From Methanoregula sp. (GTDB lineage: Archaea > Halobacteriota > Methanomicrobia > Methanomicrobiales > Methanospirillaceae): a stretch of DNA of 10,072 nucleotides. Below the pieces are notes generated by a model, which did no database searches, had not been told where the DNA came from, and saw only the letters and a list, made by a program, of their open reading frames with translations. The translations under genes were made by a program, and so were the position numbers. This document shows, piece by piece, positions 6,105 to 10,072 of the stretch (position 1 is the stretch's first letter; the number at the start of each line of letters is the position of its first letter). The stretch covers positions 1 through 10,072 of the forward strand of contig DUHF01000231.1 of NCBI GenBank assembly GCA_013331015.1. Reading direction: 5' to 3'.

Positions 6105-7463
6105 ATGAAGTGCCCTCACTGCGGGATGATCATCAGGGAAAATATCACCGAATGCGGCTATTGCGGCGGAAAGATAGTCCAGCGTCAGCAGGGAGCGCAG
6201 CCCGGCAGCGGAACGTTCGGGATCGCCCCGTTAGGGACGGCGCCACATGGTGAGCCGGATGGGGGGGGAGACGAAGAAGACGGGGGTCTCACACCCTATC
6301 TCCAGCCCGGCGAGCAGGTACTCATCGGATCGCTCAATGTCTCGGTCAAAAAGTTCTTTTTCCATGCGTACCTGACCAACCAGCGGGTGTTCCTGATCGA
6401 CACCATGGAGAAGAAACTCAAAGTCACGGCAAAGGATGTCCCGCGGAACACGATTGCCGGCTGCATTGTTGAATTCTCCGAGAACTCCGACCCGGTGCTG
6501 GTCCTCTCCATCCGTTCTGCTGAAGACGATGTCAAGACCATGAAGATCGTCTTTGTCCAGAACGGCATGGATCGCTCGGGAGAGATCGATGAATGGATCT
6601 CGCTCATCCAGGAAGAAGAACCCGCTAAAAAACCAAAGAAGCGGCCCGCAGAAGCGGTTCGGGTTTCTGAAGTGCAGGAAGAACCCGCCGTCTCCCGTTT
6701 AGCAAAACCCGTGCAAAAACCAGAACTCCGCCCGGCCCGGAAACCCACCAAGGATCCCGAGATGCAGCCTCCGGTGAAGCGGCTCCTCTCCATGTATGCC
6801 ATGCCGGAAGCAGAACCTGCACCGGAGCAAAAAGCGCCTGTTTCCACGCCGGTACGGAAAGCGCAGATCCGGCAGGTGACCGAGACTGCGGGAAAACCCG
6901 CTGCCACCCCGCTCTATGATCGCGAGATCCCCCCACCCGAAGAGACGGAGGACCAGCCGGTGCCAAAACCCGAGGTGCAGTCGGCAATGAAAGTGGCAAT
7001 GAAGAGTGCCATGAGACCGCTCCAGCAGCAGCATACCAGACCGGTAAGGCGCACGGTTGCAGCAGAGCCCGCGCAGCCGGAACGTCCCGCCGCTCCCCAG
7101 CGCCGGCCCGTGGTGCATGAACCGGTGAAGGAGAAGCATACCCCTGAAGAGGAGGTGGTGACCGCAACGCCCCAGTTCTGTCACAACTGCGGGAAAAAGC
7201 TCCCCCATGCCGCTAACTTCTGTCCCGGCTGCGGTACCAAGCTCAGCCAGTCCCGGACCCTCCCGCAGAACCGCAATGCTGCAACGGTTCCCGACAAGCG
7301 TATCACCCGGACCGATCCACCGGCTCACGAACACCGCAAGGTGCAGGATGATGATTATGACGAGGAAGAATCCGGCGAGACACCGGTTGTTGCAAAGCCC
7401 CCGGTCAAGAAAGCTCCCAAGGGAAGCGAGATGACCATCCTCCACAAATTCCTGCGGAGATAA
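6105..7463 (+). CDS. Double zinc-ribbon protein with PH-like domain and long disordered linker
   Basis: This 452-residue protein has an N-terminal zinc ribbon (C3, C6, C17, C20: CPHC...CGYC). A Gly/Pro linker (about 30-60) follows, then a PH-like domain (about 62-170) with the pattern LQPGEQVLIG...LTNQRVFLID typical of prokaryotic PH domains. A Pro/Lys/Glu/Arg-rich region (about 171-355), probably disordered, includes an AMK-type repeat (SAMKVAMKSAMRP). A second zinc ribbon (C359, C362, C373, C376: CHNC...CPGC) comes next. The tail has an acidic cluster (DDDYDEEESGE, 415-425) and then a basic end. There is no signal peptide or membrane helix. Paired ribbons with a PH domain suggest an adaptor or scaffold that binds protein, nucleic acid or membrane partners; the actual partner is unknown. 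The ATG at 6105 has GGAGATC upstream at good spacing and its own TATA box with a palindromic operator. Confidence 0.85.
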   Translation: MKCPHCGMIIRENITECGYCGGKIVQRQQGAQPGSGTFGIAPLGTAPHGEPDGGGDEEDGGLTPYLQPGEQVLIGSLNVSVKKFFFHAYLTNQRVFLIDTMEKKLKVTAKDVPRNTIAGCIVEFSENSDPVLVLSIRSAEDDVKTMKIVFVQNGMDRSGEIDEWISLIQEEEPAKKPKKRPAEAVRVSEVQEEPAVSRLAKPVQKPELRPARKPTKDPEMQPPVKRLLSMYAMPEAEPAPEQKAPVSTPVRKAQIRQVTETAGKPAATPLYDREIPPPEETEDQPVPKPEVQSAMKVAMKSAMRPLQQQHTRPVRRTVAAEPAQPERPAAPQRRPVVHEPVKEKHTPEEEVVTATPQFCHNCGKKLPHAANFCPGCGTKLSQSRTLPQNRNAATVPDKRITRTDPPAHEHRKVQDDDYDEEESGETPVVAKPPVKKAPKGSEMTILHKFLRR

Positions 7464-7476
7464 TTACTCCCCCTCC

Positions 7477-7562
7477 TTTTTCTCCGGATTCACGATCTTC
7501 CATAAAACGGCCGGTTTTCGTCCGGGTTTTTCCAGATTTTCGTCGGATACCGGGTTTTTTTT
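7477..7562 (+). terminator. Cluster of T-tracts terminating the 6105 gene
   Basis: T-tracts at 7477-7481 (T5), 7515-7518 (T4), 7527-7531 (T5), 7537-7540 (T4) and 7555-7562 (T8) follow the stop codon at 7461-7463. The last is the strongest candidate for archaeal termination. The elements TTTTCGTC (7515-7522 and 7537-7544) and CCGGGTTTTT (7522-7531 and 7550-7559) are each present twice, so this looks like a degenerate direct repeat of a terminator unit. Confidence 0.55.
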
Positions 7563-7584
7563 AATCAAAGAAATTCCCCGCAAA

Positions 7585-7619
7585 AATTACTCCCAATAAT
7601 AAAAACACGGGTGGTAATT
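7585..7619 (+). repeat. Imperfect inverted repeat upstream of the mat promoter
   Basis: AATTAC (7585-7590) pairs with GTAATT (7614-7619), and CCC (7592-7594) with GGG (7609-7611), enclosing an A-rich 14-nt loop. It ends about 16 nt before the mat TATA box, so it is more likely a DNA site or chance than part of the leader RNA. Support is weak. Confidence 0.2.
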
Positions 7620-7635
7620 GCGTTTTTAGAAATGG

Positions 7636-7643
7636 TTATATGA
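7636..7643 (+). promoter_or_regulatory. TATA box of the mat-hisG-hisA operon
   Basis: TTATATGA closely fits the archaeal TATA consensus, with a purine-rich stretch (AGAAATGG) upstream where the BRE would lie. Transcription should start near 7664-7668, giving a leader of about 20 nt that contains the ribosome-site match GAGG (7677-7680). A second TATA-like CTATATC at 7660-7666 is too close to the ATG at 7687 unless the message is leaderless. Confidence 0.55.
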
Positions 7644-7686
7644 CCTTCAATCTCATGTACTATATCTAAGTCCCACGAGGAAATCC

Positions 7687-8889
7687 ATGAAGAGAAATAT
7701 CCAGATTGAAGCATTGGACCAGATTCCCCTGGAAAAACAGCGTATTGAACTCGCTGAACGCAAATGCCTTGGCCACCCGGATAGTATCGCGGACGGAATT
7801 GCCGAGTCGATCAGCCAGGCGCTCTGCAAGACCTACCTTGATGAATTCGGGGTTGTCCTGCACCACAACACCGACCAGGGGGAAGTCGTTGCCGGAGAGT
7901 CAGCGCCAAAGTTTGGCGGCGGCCGGATGATCCGCCCCATCTATATTCTGCTGGACGGCAGGGCAACCAAGCAGTTCAACGGTGTCACCATTCCCACGGA
8001 TGCCGTTGCCGTTGAGGCAGCCCACAAGTACATCCACAAGATCCTCCCCGAACTCAACCTCAACCGCGACCTGATGATCGACTGCCGGCTCGGGACCGGT
8101 TCAACCGACCTGCGGGACGTCTTCAAGCCCAGCCAGGGAAAGATCCCCCGTGCCAACGATACGTCCTTTGGTGTCGGCCATGCCCCCTTCTCTGATGTGG
8201 AGAATATCATCCTGAACAGCTCCAATTACATCGATACCAAGCTCCGCAAGAAGTATCCGGCAATCGGCCAGGACATCAAGATCATGGGGCTGCGGGACGG
8301 CAACACCATCACCCTCACCATTGCCTGTGCAATCGTTGACCGGTACTGCAAGGATATCCGGGAGTACTCGGAATACATGACCCTGCTCAACGAGGAGATC
8401 ACCGCGATCGCAAAGAAGAGCACCAAGAGAAAAGTGGTTGTCCACGTGAACACCGCAGATGATATCAAGAAGAAGAGCGTCTTCCTCACGGTTACCGGGA
8501 CTTCCGCCGAGATGGGCGACGACGGTTCCGTTGGCCGGGGCAACCGCTGCAACGGGCTCATCACTCCCAGCCGGCCGATGTCCATGGAAGCCACGAGCGG
8601 CAAGAACCCGATCAACCACATCGGCAAGATCTACAATCTCCTCTCCACCCATATCGCAAACGAGTGTGTCAGGAAGGTCGATGGAGTCGAGGAGATGTAC
8701 ATCCGCCTGCTCTCCCAGATCGGAAAACCCATCGACCAGCCGCTGGTTGCAAGTGTCCAGGTCCTGCCCACGTGCGGCGTGAAACTCAAAGACATCAATG
8801 GCGACATCATGGGTATCGTGGACGACCAGCTGGCAAATGTCACCTCCATCACCGAAAAGGTCATCGAAGGCAAGCTCAAAACCTTCTGA
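7687..8889 (+). CDS. mat: S-adenosylmethionine synthetase, archaeal type (EC 2.5.1.6)
   Basis: The enzyme makes S-adenosylmethionine from ATP and methionine in the cytoplasm, supplying methyl groups and, in methanogens, cofactor biosynthesis. The 400-residue length is normal for the archaeal family, which is very divergent from bacterial MetK. Recognisable parts are CLGHPDSIADGIAE (27-40), HHNTDQGEVVAG (59-70), DCRLGTGSTDLRDVF (132-146), NDTSFGVGHAPFS (157-169) and the glycine-rich TGTSAEMGDDGSVGRGNR followed by CNGLITP (270-294), all strongly conserved in archaeal AdoMet synthetases. The ATG at 7687 has GAGG six nucleotides upstream and a good TATA box at 7636. It is the first gene of a probable operon, since hisG begins only 7 nt after its stop. 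No truncation or missing motif was seen. Confidence 0.97.
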   Translation: MKRNIQIEALDQIPLEKQRIELAERKCLGHPDSIADGIAESISQALCKTYLDEFGVVLHHNTDQGEVVAGESAPKFGGGRMIRPIYILLDGRATKQFNGVTIPTDAVAVEAAHKYIHKILPELNLNRDLMIDCRLGTGSTDLRDVFKPSQGKIPRANDTSFGVGHAPFSDVENIILNSSNYIDTKLRKKYPAIGQDIKIMGLRDGNTITLTIACAIVDRYCKDIREYSEYMTLLNEEITAIAKKSTKRKVVVHVNTADDIKKKSVFLTVTGTSAEMGDDGSVGRGNRCNGLITPSRPMSMEATSGKNPINHIGKIYNLLSTHIANECVRKVDGVEEMYIRLLSQIGKPIDQPLVASVQVLPTCGVKLKDINGDIMGIVDDQLANVTSITEKVIEGKLKTF

Positions 8890-8896
8890 TACGACA

Positions 8897-9814
8897 ATGG
8901 CGAAAACACCAATACCCAGAAAAAATACCCGTAACCCAACCCCTTTTTCCGATATTGTACGGCTGGCGATCCCCAACAAGGGCAGGATCTCTGCACCGAT
9001 CATGGATCTTGTCGAGAAGAGCGGGCTCCACCTTGCCGAGAGCGGTACCGAACGGCGCCTGATCACCCGCACGCTGGATCCCCACGTCGAGATCCTCTTT
9101 GCACGCCCCGTGGATATCCCGGAGTACGTGGCTACCGGTGCAGCAGATCTCGGGATCACCGGTCATGATATGGTTATCGAACGGGAATCGGATGTCGAGG
9201 AACTGCTCGACCTTGCGTCAGGCCGTGCAAAGCTGGTCCTTGCCGTGCACGAGGACTCGCCCATCACGAGCGTAAAAGAGCTTGCCGGTAAAAAGATTGC
9301 CACCGAGTTTCCAGTCATCACCCGCGCCTACTTTGCAAAGCACAAGGTCAAGGTGAACGTGGTGCTGGTCGGGGGAGCCTGCGAGGCAACACCCCACCTG
9401 GGTATCGCTGATGCAATTGTCGATCTCTCCAGTTCGGGGACAACGCTCAAGACCAACCGGCTCCGGGTGATCGACGAGGTGCTCACCACCTCGACTTACT
9501 TAATCGCTAACCATGAGGCACTCAGGACCAAGCGGGAGAAGATCGACGAGATCCATCTTGCGCTGGAGAGCGTGATCCGGGCACGGGGCCAGTGCTACCT
9601 GATGATGAATGTCCGGAGGGCATCGCTTGATACCGTGAAGCGGGTGCTGCCCGGCCTCTCGGGACCGACCGTGATGGACGTTGCCTCATCCGAAGGCCTG
9701 GTCGCGGTCCACGCGGTGGTGAACGAGGAACGGGTCTATACCCTCATCAACCAGCTCAGGCGGGCCGGGGCAAAGGATATCCTCGTCATGGCAATCCAAC
9801 GGATGATCCGCTGA
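8897..9814 (+). CDS. hisG: ATP phosphoribosyltransferase, long form (EC 2.4.2.17)
   Basis: HisG condenses ATP with PRPP, the first and committed step of histidine biosynthesis. The 305-residue protein is the long form: a periplasmic-binding-like catalytic core plus a C-terminal ACT-like regulatory domain (about 213-305), which usually allows histidine feedback inhibition without HisZ. Visible motifs are RLAIPNKGRIS (22-32), VATGAADLGITGHDMV (78-93), KIATEFP (133-139) and the PRPP-binding region around EATPHLGIADAIVDLSSSGT (163-182) continuing to TLKTNRL. The ATG at 8897 lies 7 nt after the mat stop. It gives a basic, Pro-rich 20-residue extension before the conserved core. The next in-frame Met (36) would delete the PNKGR motif, so this start is preferred, although no strong ribosome site is seen. 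Translation may be coupled to mat. hisA follows after 6 nt. Confidence 0.96.
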   Translation: MAKTPIPRKNTRNPTPFSDIVRLAIPNKGRISAPIMDLVEKSGLHLAESGTERRLITRTLDPHVEILFARPVDIPEYVATGAADLGITGHDMVIERESDVEELLDLASGRAKLVLAVHEDSPITSVKELAGKKIATEFPVITRAYFAKHKVKVNVVLVGGACEATPHLGIADAIVDLSSSGTTLKTNRLRVIDEVLTTSTYLIANHEALRTKREKIDEIHLALESVIRARGQCYLMMNVRRASLDTVKRVLPGLSGPTVMDVASSEGLVAVHAVVNEERVYTLINQLRRAGAKDILVMAIQRMIR

Positions 9815-9820
9815 TACAAA

Positions 9821-10072
9821 ATGAAGATCTTTCCCGCTGTTGACATCCTCGGGGGCCGGTGCGTCCAGCTGGTGCAGGGGAAGCGTGAGAGCGCTACTGC
9901 GTACGGGGATCCGCTCGCCTGTGCCGAACGCTGGCTCAACGAGGGGGCAGAGGCCCTTCACGTGGTGAACCTTGACGGGGCGTTTGGTGCGTCATCGAAG
10001 AATGCGGAGCTGATCGCGGACGTGATCCAGAAGACCGGTGTCGAGATCGAACTCGGCGGCGGTATCCGGTCC
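9821..10072 (+). CDS. hisA: ProFAR isomerase HisA, N-terminal part (3' end outside window; EC 5.3.1.16)
   Basis: HisA converts ProFAR to PRFAR by an Amadori rearrangement, the fourth step of histidine biosynthesis. Eighty-four residues are visible, running to the window edge. The first beta strand carries the catalytic Asp8 in FPAVDILGGRCVQL. Next come LHVVNLDGAFGA (46-57), which distinguishes HisA from its paralogue HisF, and the phosphate-binding turn ELGGGIRS (77-84). The full (beta/alpha)8 barrel would need about 240 residues. The ATG at 9821 follows the hisG stop by 6 nt, so the genes are almost certainly cotranscribed. Confidence 0.95.
   Translation, partial: MKIFPAVDILGGRCVQLVQGKRESATAYGDPLACAERWLNEGAEALHVVNLDGAFGASSKNAELIADVIQKTGVEIELGGGIRS

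Noticed and set aside
6699..7445. 248-codon open frame on the minus strand
   Set aside because: It is antisense to the linker and ribbon region of the 6105 gene, and its Cys/His/Arg/Leu-rich composition has no recognisable domain.
8101..9159. 352-codon open frame on the minus strand
   Set aside because: It lies antisense across mat and hisG, whose motifs are unmistakable. The frame is open because of GC-rich third positions on the plus strand.

Overview
The window reads as chromosomal DNA from a methanogenic archaeon, most likely of the order Methanomicrobiales (Methanoregula-like). This placement is inference. It rests on an archaeal-type S-adenosylmethionine synthetase (not bacterial MetK), TATA-type promoters, oligo-T terminators, a histidine kinase with a methanogen-style H-box (RHDVNN), and GC-rich codon third positions. 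No tRNA, rRNA, CRISPR array, insertion sequence or other mobile element was seen.

Layout. (1) 1-2513, plus strand: the 3' end of a TetR-like regulator, then an ABC ATPase and a 12-helix permease. The three are tightly packed (4-nt gap, then 8-nt overlap) and form a self-contained, regulator-controlled ABC-2 export operon. An oligo-T tract directly after the permease stop serves as terminator. (2) 2520-4238, minus strand: an orphan membrane sensor histidine kinase (7TM, PAS, HisKA-like, HATPase), convergent with the permease. (3) 4239-4621: a 383-nt divergent intergenic region holding promoter-like AT blocks and a small palindrome but no convincing gene. (4) 4622-5998 and 6105-7463, plus strand: two uncharacterised soluble proteins with zinc ribbons. 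The second combines two zinc ribbons, a PH-like domain and a long Pro/Lys/Glu-rich linker. Its promoter carries a perfect 17-nt palindrome directly after the TATA box. (5) 7464-7686: a T-tract terminator cluster followed by the promoter of the next operon. (6) 7687-10072, plus strand: mat, hisG and hisA (cut by the window end), with 6-7 nt gaps.

How the genes work together. The TetR/ABC block is probably an export or resistance unit whose regulator senses a ligand. The mat-hisG-hisA block joins AdoMet synthesis with the first and fourth steps of histidine biosynthesis in one probable transcript. The zinc-ribbon proteins are the least explained part of the window. The operator-like palindrome in front of the second is the clearest regulatory signal. 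Nothing here amounts to a demonstrated new system. The zinc-ribbon pair and the palindromic promoter are the best candidates for follow-up.
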